From NCBI RefSeq assembly GCF_016801775.1, contig NZ_CP069004.1, positions 3,224,001-3,288,000 on the forward strand: DNA of 64,000 nt. Reading direction: 5' to 3'. A program made the position numbers and the translations under genes. The notes below the pieces were generated by a model that was not told the origin of the DNA, ran no database searches, and was given only the letters and a program-made list of their open reading frames with translations. This document shows, piece after piece, positions 17,894 through 26,631 of this stretch (position 1 is the first letter of the stretch; the number at the start of each line of letters is the position of its first letter). Origin of the DNA: Sulfitobacter mediterraneus. GTDB taxonomy: Bacteria > Pseudomonadota > Alphaproteobacteria > Rhodobacterales > Rhodobacteraceae.

Positions 17894-18073
17894 TTACCAT
17901 CCGTGACAAGAGTGAATGAGACGGGATAGATCGCCCGCCTGATGATCCTGAAGCGGCACGCCAATGTCGGACAAAAGGTGCCGATTGATGCCTTCTGCGC
18001 CGGAACCGCTGAAGGTGGTGCGCGGCCTCGGAAATGCAGTCAGCAAGGATGTAAGACAATTTTGAAAAAACAT
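17894..18073 (-). CDS. Small DUF1127-like protein
   Basis: A 59-residue peptide beginning MFFQNCLTSLL, with the C-terminal block INRHLLSDIGVP followed by GDLSRLI. The helix ending in SDIG resembles the L-x-DIG-L motif of DUF1127 proteins, small alphaproteobacterial proteins some of which bind RNA or affect phosphate and carbon metabolism. A GAGGAAC ribosome-binding site precedes the ATG. It lies four bases upstream of the homocysteine methyltransferase gene, so the two are probably translated together. The family call is from motif resemblance only. Confidence 0.6.
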   Translation of the reverse strand: MFFQNCLTSLLTAFPRPRTTFSGSGAEGINRHLLSDIGVPLQDHQAGDLSRLIHSCHGW

Positions 18074-18358
18074 GGTCGTTCCTCTTCAGTTCACGACCGT
18101 TACGCAGCAACTTGAAAAATTATTCTCGGCTAGCAATTATTTTTTAGAAAGGGATAGTGGTTGAGACTCCGGCGCGCCATCGTGTTCCAGAAACAACGCT
18201 TTGAAATGCAATGTGTTTGGAGCATTCGCTTGCGATTTTTCTGAACGGTGATTTTCTTTAGCAGCGTGTCAAATAGGGGAATTCCGTCATTTCGATTGGC
18301 ACATATAGGAGCGGGTTCACCCGGCAGCAGTCATTCTAGAGTGAAACAAGGAGCCAAA

Positions 18359-18646
18359 ATGCCAGCCTACGTTATTTTTCAAGAAGACATTCAGGATCAG
18401 GAAAAGTTCGCCGAGTACAAAACACTTTCCCCGGCCTCGATCTCGCAATTCGGAGGAAAGTTCATTGTGCGTGGCGGTGACATCACTGAGCTGGAAGGCC
18501 AGTTTGAGTATGAAAGGATCGTGGTAATTTCTTTTCCTGACAAGGCTGCCGCACTTGCCTGGTACAACTCGACAGAATATGAGCCAGCCAAGAACATGCG
18601 GCTGTCATGTTCGTCAGGGGTGAGTGTCCTTGTCGAGGGGGCTTAA
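18359..18646 (+). CDS. DUF1330-domain protein
   Basis: A 95-residue ferredoxin-like (dimeric alpha-beta barrel) protein: PAYVIFQEDIQDQEKFAEY, then GGKFIVRGG and AALAWYNSTEYEPAKNMR, the characteristic DUF1330 blocks. The function of the family is not defined. AAGGAGCC precedes the ATG at 18359, which excludes the longer upstream frame. It converges with the GlxA-type regulator gene. A second DUF1330 protein with different sequence is encoded at 36490. Confidence 0.85.
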   Translation: MPAYVIFQEDIQDQEKFAEYKTLSPASISQFGGKFIVRGGDITELEGQFEYERIVVISFPDKAAALAWYNSTEYEPAKNMRLSCSSGVSVLVEGA

Positions 18647-18672
18647 CGGGCCGGGCATTTGCACAACATGGC

Positions 18673-19620
18673 CTATTGGCCAAAGTTCTCAAGATATTGG
18701 CGGATATCGAGACCAAACCGGCGTTTAAACGCACGGCGCATGCGTTGAAGATCACCAAACCCACTGCGCGCGGCCACCAATTTTAGCGCAAGCCCCTCCA
18801 ACAACAGCCCCCGTGCGTGATCTACCCGTACACGTTCGACAAACTGGCTGGGCGTGCAGCTCATTTCACGCTTGAACCGCCGCGACAAAGTGCGTTCATT
18901 CATGTTGCCAACCCGGCTGAGGGCATCGATTGTCCAGTTGTTTTCCGGTTGTGAAACGACCTGTTCAATCAGTTTGGACAGATCTGTGCTATCCGAAAAC
19001 TGGCTGGGCAGATGGACCGCGAATTGGCTTTGCCCGCCAGACCTGCGCAATTGAATAACCAGCTCCCGCGCGCAATCCAGAGCGACCTTGGCACCGCAAT
19101 CTTGCCGTATGATGTGCAGAGCCAGATCAATGCCCGTGGTCACCCCGGCAGACGTAAATACGTTGCCTGAGATGCAGAATATTTTATCGAGATCCCAACG
19201 TACCTGATCATAGGCTTGTATGTCCTTTGACCGTGTCCAATGCGTTGTCGCTTCGCGATCGTCCAAAACCCCGGCTGCCGCCAGGATCAACGCGCCGGAA
19301 CAGATCGAAATGAGACGATGTTCGTTTGGGTTCGCCTTTCGATCGCGGATGATGTCAAGAAGGTGGTTGTGGGTCAGCAAAGGTTCAACGCTGCCGCCGG
19401 GTATCAGGAGGTCGCCGCGGGCCGATCCTGCTTCCAGCATGGCATCCGCCCCCAACAGCAACCCGCAAGACGCTCGAACCGCAGCACCGTCGAGAGTCAC
19501 AAACCGAAGCTCATAGGGCTTGCGACCATGGACTTGCGCCGCTTCAAACGCTTGGACAGGGCCCGAGACGTCCAAAAGGTTGACCCCGTCAAAAAGTAGA
19601 ATTTCGATTGAACGCCGCAT
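18673..19620 (-). CDS. GlxA-family transcriptional regulator (DJ-1/PfpI plus AraC HTH)
   Basis: A 315-residue regulator. A DJ-1/PfpI domain covers about residues 5-190 (ILLFDGVNLLDVSGPVQAFE, then ICSGALILAAAGVLD with the elbow cysteine). An AraC domain covers about 215-313 (MNERTLSRRFKREMSCTPSQF). MRRSIEI at 19620 is the preferred start; an in-frame start at 19662 would run through a palindrome at 19644-19665. It is divergent from an MFS transporter gene, and the palindrome between them is the likely operator. It probably controls the MFS and LysE exporters. Confidence 0.83.
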   Translation of the reverse strand: MRRSIEILLFDGVNLLDVSGPVQAFEAAQVHGRKPYELRFVTLDGAAVRASCGLLLGADAMLEAGSARGDLLIPGGSVEPLLTHNHLLDIIRDRKANPNEHRLISICSGALILAAAGVLDDREATTHWTRSKDIQAYDQVRWDLDKIFCISGNVFTSAGVTTGIDLALHIIRQDCGAKVALDCARELVIQLRRSGGQSQFAVHLPSQFSDSTDLSKLIEQVVSQPENNWTIDALSRVGNMNERTLSRRFKREMSCTPSQFVERVRVDHARGLLLEGLALKLVAARSGFGDLQRMRRAFKRRFGLDIRQYLENFGQ

Positions 19621-19643
19621 GGATGGAGTCCGTTTTTGATGCT

Positions 19644-19665
19644 TGATTGTCATATCTGACAATCA
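19644..19665. promoter_or_regulatory. Perfect inverted repeat between GlxA-type regulator and MFS gene
   Basis: Arms TGATTGTCA and TGACAATCA, nine bases each and perfectly complementary, flank a four-base TATC spacer. The site lies 23 bp upstream of the regulator start and 13 bp upstream of the MFS start, where an operator for both divergent genes would be. The binder is not known; AraC-type regulators usually prefer direct repeats, so another protein is possible. Confidence 0.55.
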
Positions 19666-19678
19666 GAAAAGTCGATAT

Positions 19679-20908
19679 ATGGCAAGTGTTAACAAAAAAG
19701 TGCACCAAATGACTGGGCTCAGCCTTCTTCAAAACCGGAATTTTTTCGGACTTCTCACGGCCAATACTGTGCTTGGCTCTGCCATGCCGATCCTGATCAT
19801 TCTTGGGGGGCTGGCTGGCCTGATGCTCGCCCCCAACACCGCATTGGCGACACTGCCAGCATCGGTGCAAACCTTGGCGGGGCTTGTCTGTGCTGCGCCA
19901 ATATCCTTGTTGATGGGGCGTCTAGGGCGAAAGCTGGGTTTCTTTCTGGGCGGAGCATTGGCCATTCTGGGCGCGGTTTTGGGAGCGTATGCCTTGATGG
20001 CTGCCTCCTTCGTCCTGCTCTGTTTGGCCCATTTCATGTTGGGCATCGCCCTTGCGTCCTATCAGTATTTTCGGTTTGCGGCGGCAGAGGTGGTTGAAGC
20101 TGCCTGGCAACCAGTGGCGATCTCGCTGATGTTGACTTCAGGTTTGGTGGCGGCGTTTCTCGGCCCGCAAGTGTTTATTGCGGCAAAGGATGCCTATGCA
20201 GGGATCCCGCTTCTGGGTGCATATTTGGCAATCGCCGCGCTGTCGGTTGCAGGGGTCGTGCCTCTGGTCTTCGTCCGCATTCCAAAAACCTCGTCCCCTC
20301 TCGAAAAAGGAACATCCTCGAGGCATCTTGCCTGGTCCGCTTTGCGCCGACCCGAGGTGCGGGGTGCCATTTTGGCCGGGGCTCTGGCGCAGGGGGTTAT
20401 GGTTTTTCTAATGGTCCCAACCCCGATTGCCATGATTGGTTGCGGATTTGATGAGGCCATCGCGGGCGACGTCATCCGCTGGCACGTGGTGGCGATGTTT
20501 GCACCGAGTTTTTTCACCGGCTTTCTCATCAAACGGTTTGGCGCAATCAGAATTGTTCTGCTGGGGTTTGCCATGCTCATCGCATCTGCATGCATTGCCG
20601 CAAGCGGGATAGCTTCTCAGCATTTCTACCTATCACTGATCTTGTTGGGCACGGGTTGGAATTTTGGCTTCATTGGAGCCACGAGTATGCTGGCAGCATG
20701 CGTCACGATCCCCGAAAAGCCCGCAGTCCAAGGATTGAATGACACGTTGATCGCTTTGTCTTCGACTGTTTTTGCCTTCCTCGCGGGCGCGATCATTGCG
20801 GTCTACAGCTGGCCCATTCTGGCGGGGATCGGATTGGCGATTGTCCTGTTGGGACTTGCTGGTCTGCTGGTTACAGGTCGCATTCAGCGCCGCGCTGGCG
20901 CCAATTGA
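19679..20908 (+). CDS. MFS transporter
   Basis: A 409-residue membrane protein with about twelve hydrophobic segments. The basic loop MGRLGRKLGFFLGG after the second segment is the MFS signature between helices 2 and 3. Either 19679 or 19709 could be the start; no strong ribosome-binding site decides it. It is divergent from the GlxA-type regulator and followed 27 bp later by a LysE-family exporter, which suggests an efflux unit with unknown substrate. Confidence 0.83.
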   Translation: MASVNKKVHQMTGLSLLQNRNFFGLLTANTVLGSAMPILIILGGLAGLMLAPNTALATLPASVQTLAGLVCAAPISLLMGRLGRKLGFFLGGALAILGAVLGAYALMAASFVLLCLAHFMLGIALASYQYFRFAAAEVVEAAWQPVAISLMLTSGLVAAFLGPQVFIAAKDAYAGIPLLGAYLAIAALSVAGVVPLVFVRIPKTSSPLEKGTSSRHLAWSALRRPEVRGAILAGALAQGVMVFLMVPTPIAMIGCGFDEAIAGDVIRWHVVAMFAPSFFTGFLIKRFGAIRIVLLGFAMLIASACIAASGIASQHFYLSLILLGTGWNFGFIGATSMLAACVTIPEKPAVQGLNDTLIALSSTVFAFLAGAIIAVYSWPILAGIGLAIVLLGLAGLLVTGRIQRRAGAN

Positions 20909-20935
20909 TATCAAGTTCATTCATCTGGAAAACAA

Positions 20936-21556
20936 ATGTCATCAATCGATTTGGATTCTGCTGCGGCAGTACTTTTTGCAATTGCGGCAACCGGTCTGCT
21001 GGGCTCGCCCGGTCCGGCGATTGCGGCGCTCCTGGCCGTGGGGCGCACATTTGGCTTGAAAGATGGCATGCGCTTTTATCTGGGCTTGCAGCTGGGGTTA
21101 GGCACGGCTGCCGCTATCAGTGCGGCAGGTCTCATTTCGCTTTTTGTGGCTTTTCCTGCGGTTCAAACGGTTATGGTCATTATCGCCACGGCCTATCTGC
21201 TGTATCTCGCCTGGAAAATCGGAAGCGCACCTGTCTCACCTAAGGCCCAACAGAAACCACAGCCACCACGGGGCGGTTTTCTGATGGCGGGAGTTGTCCT
21301 GGGGATGACCAATCCCAAGGCCTATGTTGCCTTCGCGTCGCTTATGGGCAGCTACACCTTGGTCACGAATAGCGTCACTGCAGACGGTGTCTGGAAGTGG
21401 GGCATCGTCGTAACAGTGATGATTGTCGTTGATATTCTATGGCTTTTGGCTGGCGTCTTATTGGGCCGCGCAAACCTGCCACCATTTGCAGAGCGCGTTT
21501 TGAACCTGTCCCTTGCTTTGATGATCCTCCTGGCAGCCTTGCTGGCCTTTCTCTAA
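20936..21556 (+). CDS. LysE/RhtB-family exporter
   Basis: A 206-residue membrane protein with LLGSPGPAIAALLAVGRTFG near residue 25 and GMTNPKAYVAFASLMG in the middle, the two conserved LysE-family blocks. It is 27 bp downstream of the MFS gene and probably cotranscribed. It is clearly different from the LysE protein at 14965. The substrate is likely an amino acid or related compound. Confidence 0.85.
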   Translation: MSSIDLDSAAAVLFAIAATGLLGSPGPAIAALLAVGRTFGLKDGMRFYLGLQLGLGTAAAISAAGLISLFVAFPAVQTVMVIIATAYLLYLAWKIGSAPVSPKAQQKPQPPRGGFLMAGVVLGMTNPKAYVAFASLMGSYTLVTNSVTADGVWKWGIVVTVMIVVDILWLLAGVLLGRANLPPFAERVLNLSLALMILLAALLAFL

Positions 21557-21612
21557 CGGCAGTTAGACAGCGGCCCCACGACGGACCAAGCACGCTGCAT
21601 ACGCCTGAGACG

Positions 21613-22413
21613 TTACAACGAAATCGCTTGGGCCGCCGCTTGTTCGATCACATCCTGCCGCGCCTTTGGTCCGACCACAACGTAAGCACCGCCGTTGCTG
21701 CGCCAACTGACCATGTGGTAGCCGCCAATTTGCTGCGCTTTGCTTGATTCAGTGTCGGGTTTGTCTGTTTTCAGAAAGCATAGAGCAACAACATCGCCAC
21801 TTTCAGTTGTGTAAACCAGTTGGGCAACTGGCTTTCCTGCGGCGACCAACAGCCTGGCACCTTCGAAAGTCAAGCCAACGGCAGTGAGATCCGGTGTTTC
21901 AAACGAGACTTCAACGGTTTTGCCCAACCATGCTTCGATGTGATCGACGTCTGATGCGGGCACCTCCACAAGATGACGCGTCTGGGTTTCGTAAACCGCG
22001 TGGTACTCGGCAATATCGCGAAGCCAGCCCGGCGGCACCGTTGTGGCCGCAGTTTCGAGACCCGGAGCCGCACCACTTTTGGATAAACTCTGGCCGATCA
22101 CCACGCCGACTGCCAAGAACGCGACACTGGCTGCGATCTGGATCATCACTCGAAGGTGGCTTGGGGCGTCCGAGATATTTGCAGGTGCGGGGGGTGCGGC
22201 TTCAATCGCATGGATCAAGTGCGCCGGCACTGGCAACTCCAACATCCGGTCGAGCTCTTCCCGAGCCCGAGCGTCTGCATCCACGATGCTGCGATAGATT
22301 TCCGCCACCGATGGATCATTTTCCAAAAGATCTTTAATCTGCTCGGCGTCTTGGGGTGAGAGCTCGCCGTCAATATAGGCGCTGAGCTTCTGAAAAAGAA
22401 CTTCGTCCATCAC
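21613..22413 (-). CDS. Membrane anti-sigma factor
   Basis: A 266-residue protein: a cytoplasmic N-terminal part (LSAYIDGELSPQDAEQIKDLLENDP, the helical layout of anti-sigma domains), one membrane segment at about 100-118, and a periplasmic C-terminal domain of about 140 residues. There is no HxxxCxxC zinc motif, so it belongs to the non-zinc RskA/NrsF-like group. Its start overlaps the end of the sigma gene by four bases, the usual pairing. It should hold the sigma factor at the membrane until an envelope signal releases it; the signal is not evident. Confidence 0.8.
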   Translation of the reverse strand: MMDEVLFQKLSAYIDGELSPQDAEQIKDLLENDPSVAEIYRSIVDADARAREELDRMLELPVPAHLIHAIEAAPPAPANISDAPSHLRVMIQIAASVAFLAVGVVIGQSLSKSGAAPGLETAATTVPPGWLRDIAEYHAVYETQTRHLVEVPASDVDHIEAWLGKTVEVSFETPDLTAVGLTFEGARLLVAAGKPVAQLVYTTESGDVVALCFLKTDKPDTESSKAQQIGGYHMVSWRSNGGAYVVVGPKARQDVIEQAAAQAISL

Positions 22414-23030
22414 ATCGGCTCCTTCTCGGTCAGCCGCTCACGCAGGAGTTGCCGCGCTCTACTGATGCGGCTCATCACTGTGCCAATGGGCCAGCCCAGA
22501 TGTGCAGCGGCTTCTTTGTAGCTATATCCCTCAACAGAGACGAGTAGCAAAACCGTCGCAAGCTCGGATGGCAATTGCATGATTTGATGCCCCAACTGCC
22601 GTCCAGCCAGCGCATTTTCCCCATTGACCGTGGTATAGAGCTCGCCGGTTTCAACTGCATCGACCTGCCCTGCTCCCAGTCGCACCTTACGTTTGCGGGT
22701 TTCGCTGAACCAGTGGTTGCGGGCAATTCGGAAAACCCACCGGTCCAGATCTTGGTGGGGGTGATATTGATCCGAATAGCGCAACGCCTTGGCACAGGTA
22801 TCCTGAACCAAATCATCTGCATCCGGAAGGGACCCGGTCAATGACAGTGCATAGCGCCGCAAGCGTGGCAGCATCGCGATTAACTCTTGGCGCAATTGGA
22901 AATCATCGGCAGACAAGACGGAGAACCTTTTTGATGTCCTTAAGAACCAGTGCCAGAACAGACGCATTTGCACGTCCATTTCGTGGAGCCCTGGCAAGCT
23001 GGAAGAAGGGGATTGAACGCTTACAATCAT
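22410..23030 (-). CDS. ECF-type RNA polymerase sigma factor
   Basis: A sigma-70-family protein with region 2 (LTGSLPDADDLVQDTCAKAL, DLDRWVFRIARNHWF) and region 4 (LVSVEGYSYKEAAAHLGWPIGTVMSRISRARQLLRE). The 206-residue reading uses the ATG at 23030; conserved sequence begins only near FQLRQELIAMLPRL (about residue 44), so a later start is possible. It is cotranscribed with its anti-sigma factor. No obvious target operon lies next to it, so the regulon is probably elsewhere. Confidence 0.85.
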   Translation of the reverse strand: MIVSVQSPSSSLPGLHEMDVQMRLFWHWFLRTSKRFSVLSADDFQLRQELIAMLPRLRRYALSLTGSLPDADDLVQDTCAKALRYSDQYHPHQDLDRWVFRIARNHWFSETRKRKVRLGAGQVDAVETGELYTTVNGENALAGRQLGHQIMQLPSELATVLLLVSVEGYSYKEAAAHLGWPIGTVMSRISRARQLLRERLTEKEPM

Positions 23031-23076
23031 GATATCATTTCCAATTTTCCGCGCAGGAACAAGCCTTCCACCACTA

Positions 23077-23102
23077 AATACGCGCCTATGGGCGGATTTA
23101 TT
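23077..23102 (-). promoter_or_regulatory. Candidate autoregulatory ECF-type promoter
   Basis: On the reverse strand AATAAATCC is followed, at a spacing of 10-15 bases, by CGTATT, 47 bp upstream of the sigma gene start. AATAAA with CGTA is the sort of pair found in front of self-regulated alphaproteobacterial ECF genes. This rests on appearance only. The rest of 23031-23334 holds no recognisable gene. Confidence 0.3.
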
Positions 23103-23334
23103 TTGCGCCTGAAAAACTCTGTCTTTTTTCGATGCAGTATTGTCTGGAAATGATAGATTTTGACGGCAGTGAAAAGACCTCTTGCACAGGATTTCTGGAG
23201 CGACTGCTCAAACGCGATGCCCAAAGAGAATCGCGTTAAAGAGTTCCACCAGACTGGGAAGTAAAAGATGGTTTTCGCTCATTGAACTGAGATACGACAA
23301 TTCGGGCGATCTCGCAAAGTGGATGTCTATCAGT

Positions 23335-23928
23335 TTAGTCGAGATCATCAGCAGATCGAATAATCTTTCCGACCAACCCATAGTCAACTGCTTCTTTCGA
23401 AGTGAGCCAGAAATCTCGCTTGGTATCTTCTGCTATCTTCTCCGGTGTTTGCCCGGTCGCCGCAGCAAAAAGATGATCAAACCGCTCACGCATGATCTTA
23501 ATCTGCTCGGCTTGGATCATCATATCCGATGCTTGCCCACCTATGCCACCAGAGGGTTGGTGCAGCAAGAACCTGGTGTTGGGCAGGCAATAGCGATTTT
23601 CCAATTTGGCACCGACAAAAATCAAGGCACCGGCACTCGACGCCCAGCCGGACGCAATGGTGCGGACCTTCGGGCGAATAAATTTGATCATGTCGTGAAC
23701 CATATCGCCTGATTCAACGTGTCCGCCAGGGGAAGAAACAAACAGATTGATCGGGTCATCGCTTTCTTCTGCAAGTGCCAATAGATGCGTTACGGTTTCT
23801 TTGGCCAGCTTGTCATTTACCTGACCGGAGACAACCACATTCCGGCTTTGAAACAGAAGCTGTTCTACGCGAGGGGACGGTTTGTCGTTTTTTGGATGGT
23901 CACCTGTGACGGGTTCGTTTTCGTTCAC
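23335..23928 (-). CDS. ClpP-family serine peptidase
   Basis: A peptidase of about 197 residues with the ClpP catalytic set: serine in SGWASSAGALIF, histidine in RFLLHQPSGG and aspartate in EDTKRDFWL. NLFVSSPGGHVESG forms the peptide-binding strand. ClpP forms a barrel that degrades proteins fed to it by Clp ATPases. The N-terminus has a charged extension unlike housekeeping ClpP, and no clpX or clpA is adjacent, so it is an accessory copy. GTG at 23928 is preferred because AGGA lies seven bases upstream; TTG at 23934 is an alternative. Confidence 0.85.
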   Translation of the reverse strand: MNENEPVTGDHPKNDKPSPRVEQLLFQSRNVVVSGQVNDKLAKETVTHLLALAEESDDPINLFVSSPGGHVESGDMVHDMIKFIRPKVRTIASGWASSAGALIFVGAKLENRYCLPNTRFLLHQPSGGIGGQASDMMIQAEQIKIMRERFDHLFAAATGQTPEKIAEDTKRDFWLTSKEAVDYGLVGKIIRSADDLD

Positions 23929-23934
23929 ATTCAA

Positions 23935-24514
23935 GTCCTATTGATGGCCTCACCCTTACGCAGACTCCTCGCCAAGGCAAAGTAATGTCGTCTCCGGGTC
24001 GTGGCTGTTTGAATTAAGATCAAGGGATCCAGTTTCGGCCTATGCTCCATTTTCCAAGCCATCCAGGCGTCTTTGCGTTTGGTCAGGATTGAGAAAATCT
24101 GTTGCGGCCTGAAAGGGCCTTCGGCGAACCCCAAGATAGGAAGGCAAATTGTAGCAACCTGCAGGCTGTTAACAAATGACAGAGTAACGTCATTTTCCGC
24201 CAACCTTCGGAGCCTTTCGCAATTGTTCATCTGGTATGGTCAAATTTTTACATACTGGATGGGTACAAAGGCCAATTGGAATGCGATCTGCCAGTGAACA
24301 ATGGATTTCAGGTAAAGCATGACGATCTCATTTGCCGATTTTGAAGTGACGCAGATGCACGCTGAAGGAGGGAAACGTCATCTACTTGGAAGAGCCGATA
24401 ATTCCCGTTCCGGACGGGCAGATTCATTTGTGCTGCACACCCCCGGATGGGCCAGTTGTCCTGGATCTTTTATCTCTCAACCGTTTCTCAACAAGTCCGA
24501 ACAGGAGCCACAAA
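23935..24514. other. Gene-poor stretch between the ClpP-like gene and paiB-like gene
   Basis: About 580 bases. A 99-codon reverse frame ends at 23931 next to the ClpP start but shows no domain or ribosome-binding site and is not accepted. Forward frames are also unsupported. The region must contain the divergent promoters of the two flanking genes, but none could be pinned down. Confidence 0.45.
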
Positions 24515-25150
24515 ATGTTTCAGCCGCCCGTTTTCCGCGAAGATGACATTGAGGTCATGCACGCCATGATCCGAGAAAACCCCTTTGCCAGCCTGCTGTC
24601 ACTGCAGAACGGAGAGATGGTATGCGACCATATTCCCATGATGATCCATGCGGAGGAGTCGGACCAAGGGACACTTCGTGGGCATATTGCCCGTGCCAAT
24701 CCAATGCGCCGGCTTGTTGATCACGATGCGAGGGCCCTGGTCGTCTTTACCGGCTTGCACGCCTATGTGACGCCATCGTGGTATCCATCGAAAGACATGC
24801 ATGACAAAGTTGTGCCAACTTGGAATTACATTTCTGTTCATGCGCGGGGCAAGATTGACCTGATACATGATGAAGCGTGGATTTTATCCCATCTGAATGC
24901 ATTGACGGATCTGCACGAGGAAGGGCGGGAAAAACCGTGGACGGTTTCCGATGCACCTAGTGAGTTCATCCATAGGCAGTTGCGCGGCATCACGGGCATC
25001 GAAATCAAGATTGAAAGCCTGCAAGGCACCTGGAAAGTCAGCCAAAATAAAGAGACCGCCGACAACGCAGGGGTGGCAGAGGGTCTGCGGTGCGAGCATG
25101 CGCAGGCCGCACGGGACATGGCAGCGATTGTCGAAACTCGTCGGCGTTAG
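24515..25150 (+). CDS. FMN-binding PaiB-family protein
   Basis: A 211-residue protein with the PaiB pattern: MFQPPVFREDD at the start, IRENPFASLLS, and TPSWYPSKD followed by VPTWNY, the blocks that bind FMN in a split-barrel fold. PaiB proteins were first described as negative transcriptional regulators in Bacillus, but many are probably flavin-dependent oxidoreductases. The ATG at 24515 has AGGAGCC upstream, ruling out the longer frame. It is followed 77 bp later by a MocR regulator on the same strand. Confidence 0.85.
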   Translation: MFQPPVFREDDIEVMHAMIRENPFASLLSLQNGEMVCDHIPMMIHAEESDQGTLRGHIARANPMRRLVDHDARALVVFTGLHAYVTPSWYPSKDMHDKVVPTWNYISVHARGKIDLIHDEAWILSHLNALTDLHEEGREKPWTVSDAPSEFIHRQLRGITGIEIKIESLQGTWKVSQNKETADNAGVAEGLRCEHAQAARDMAAIVETRRR

Positions 25151-25227
25151 ACTGAACGGTCGTCTGCATCGCTAAAGGATGCTATCAACATTTCTGGTTG
25201 TGGAGTATCTCGTGGTCGAATGAACTG

Positions 25228-26631
25228 ATGGCTCAAAAGGCAAATATCCCGTTCTCAATCTACCGCACATCGAGAATCCCGATGTTTGAACAGATTTGTT
25301 CGGCCATCCGGCAGGCGATCATAGATGGCGACCTGGTTGAGGGGACCAAGCTCGCGCCGTCCCGGTCGTTTGCAGCGGACTTGGGCGTTTCGCGGTCCAC
25401 GATCGTGACGGTGTACGACCAATTGTGTGCGGAGGGGTATATCACAAGCGTGCCTCGCTCCGGGATGCTGGTGTGCGCCATATCCGAAACCCAATTCAAA
25501 CCGCGGCAGGAAATCCAGAACAGATTTGAGGATGAGGTACAGACCCTGCCGCAACCCCTTTTAGGCGGGCAGCCGGATATGGAGTTGTTTCCCCATCGGC
25601 AGTGGGCCAAAGCTGTGGCCAAAGTCTGCCGGACAAATCCACAAGCGATGTTGCTTGGTGGCGGTCGGTTCGGGAATTTTGAGCTTCGAAAGGCAATTGC
25701 CAGTCATGTCTTGGACTGGCGCGGGATCGAGGCCTCTCCTCATCAGATCATAATCACTGCTGGCTCAACCGATGCACTTGGAATCTGTATTCGCACCCTG
25801 GCAAAAGCCGGGGACAGCATTGGGTTGGAAAATCCGGGCTACCCGCCGGTGCGCAATTTCGCCAAGGCCATGCAGCTGGCGCCTGTAGACCTGAAAATTG
25901 GGGATCAGGGAGCCGAGGTGCCGCTCCCCGGGCAAACCCCAAGGCTGTCGATCCTAACCCCGTCTAACCAATCCCCGCTTGGCGGCGTGATGTCGCCCCG
26001 ACGGCGTCAGGAATTTGTGGCCTGGGCCAAAAGACATAAAGCGTGGATCATTGAAGACGATTATGACAGTGAGTTCCGCTATGCCGGTCATCCAATCCCA
26101 GCGCTGGCAGGCTTTGACCATCTTGATCGCACGATTTATGTCGGCAGTTTTGCAAAGATCTTTTCCAACCTACTCAGGATAGGTTACCTGATTGTTCCGG
26201 CTGAACTGATCGGGAAATTCCGGGTTTCGTTGGAGCGTTTTGGTTTCAGCGCCAGCTACATGCCGCAGCAGGCATTGGCCGAGTTTATTCAAACCGGAGC
26301 TTTCTATCACCATTTGCGCAAGGTTCGACGTATCTACAAAGAAAGGCGCAAATATCTGATTGGGAGATTGTCGGCTGATCTTGCTGAGTTTGGCTGGTTC
26401 ACCGATCATCAAGCAGGGATGCAAATCGCCTTTCACCTCAGGACCAGCTTCCAAGACACAGTGGTGTCTGAAAAGGCAGAAAAGCTTGGCGTCACCGCGC
26501 AACCCTTGTCATCATTTGGAACCGATGACGCATCCTATAATGGGTTAATCCTGGGGTTTTGTAACTACACAGAACCGGAAATCGACCGGGCTGTGGCCAC
26601 CTTAAGACAAGTCATGCTTGGGCAATATTAG
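25228..26631 (+). CDS. MocR/PdxR-type GntR regulator with aminotransferase domain
   Basis: A 467-residue fusion: an N-terminal GntR winged helix (about 15-80; KLAPSRSFAADLGVSRSTIVTVYDQL in two parts) and a fold-type I aminotransferase domain (about 110-460). The PLP lysine is in YVGSFAKIFSN and the DDYDSEFRY block is present. These proteins sense PLP or amino-acid adducts and control nearby genes such as vitamin B6, taurine or GABA genes. The start at 25228 is preferred over 25198. No metabolic target is obvious; the neighbouring PaiB gene is a candidate. Confidence 0.85.
   Translation: MAQKANIPFSIYRTSRIPMFEQICSAIRQAIIDGDLVEGTKLAPSRSFAADLGVSRSTIVTVYDQLCAEGYITSVPRSGMLVCAISETQFKPRQEIQNRFEDEVQTLPQPLLGGQPDMELFPHRQWAKAVAKVCRTNPQAMLLGGGRFGNFELRKAIASHVLDWRGIEASPHQIIITAGSTDALGICIRTLAKAGDSIGLENPGYPPVRNFAKAMQLAPVDLKIGDQGAEVPLPGQTPRLSILTPSNQSPLGGVMSPRRRQEFVAWAKRHKAWIIEDDYDSEFRYAGHPIPALAGFDHLDRTIYVGSFAKIFSNLLRIGYLIVPAELIGKFRVSLERFGFSASYMPQQALAEFIQTGAFYHHLRKVRRIYKERRKYLIGRLSADLAEFGWFTDHQAGMQIAFHLRTSFQDTVVSEKAEKLGVTAQPLSSFGTDDASYNGLILGFCNYTEPEIDRAVATLRQVMLGQY

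Noticed and set aside
18074..18358. SAM riboswitch upstream of the methyltransferase operon
   Set aside because: The leader was inspected for a SAM-II-like pseudoknot pattern and none was seen.
23931..24230. 99-codon reverse frame directly upstream of the ClpP-like gene
   Set aside because: No ribosome-binding site, no recognisable domain, and a mixed basic composition. The overlap with the ClpP start is probably chance.
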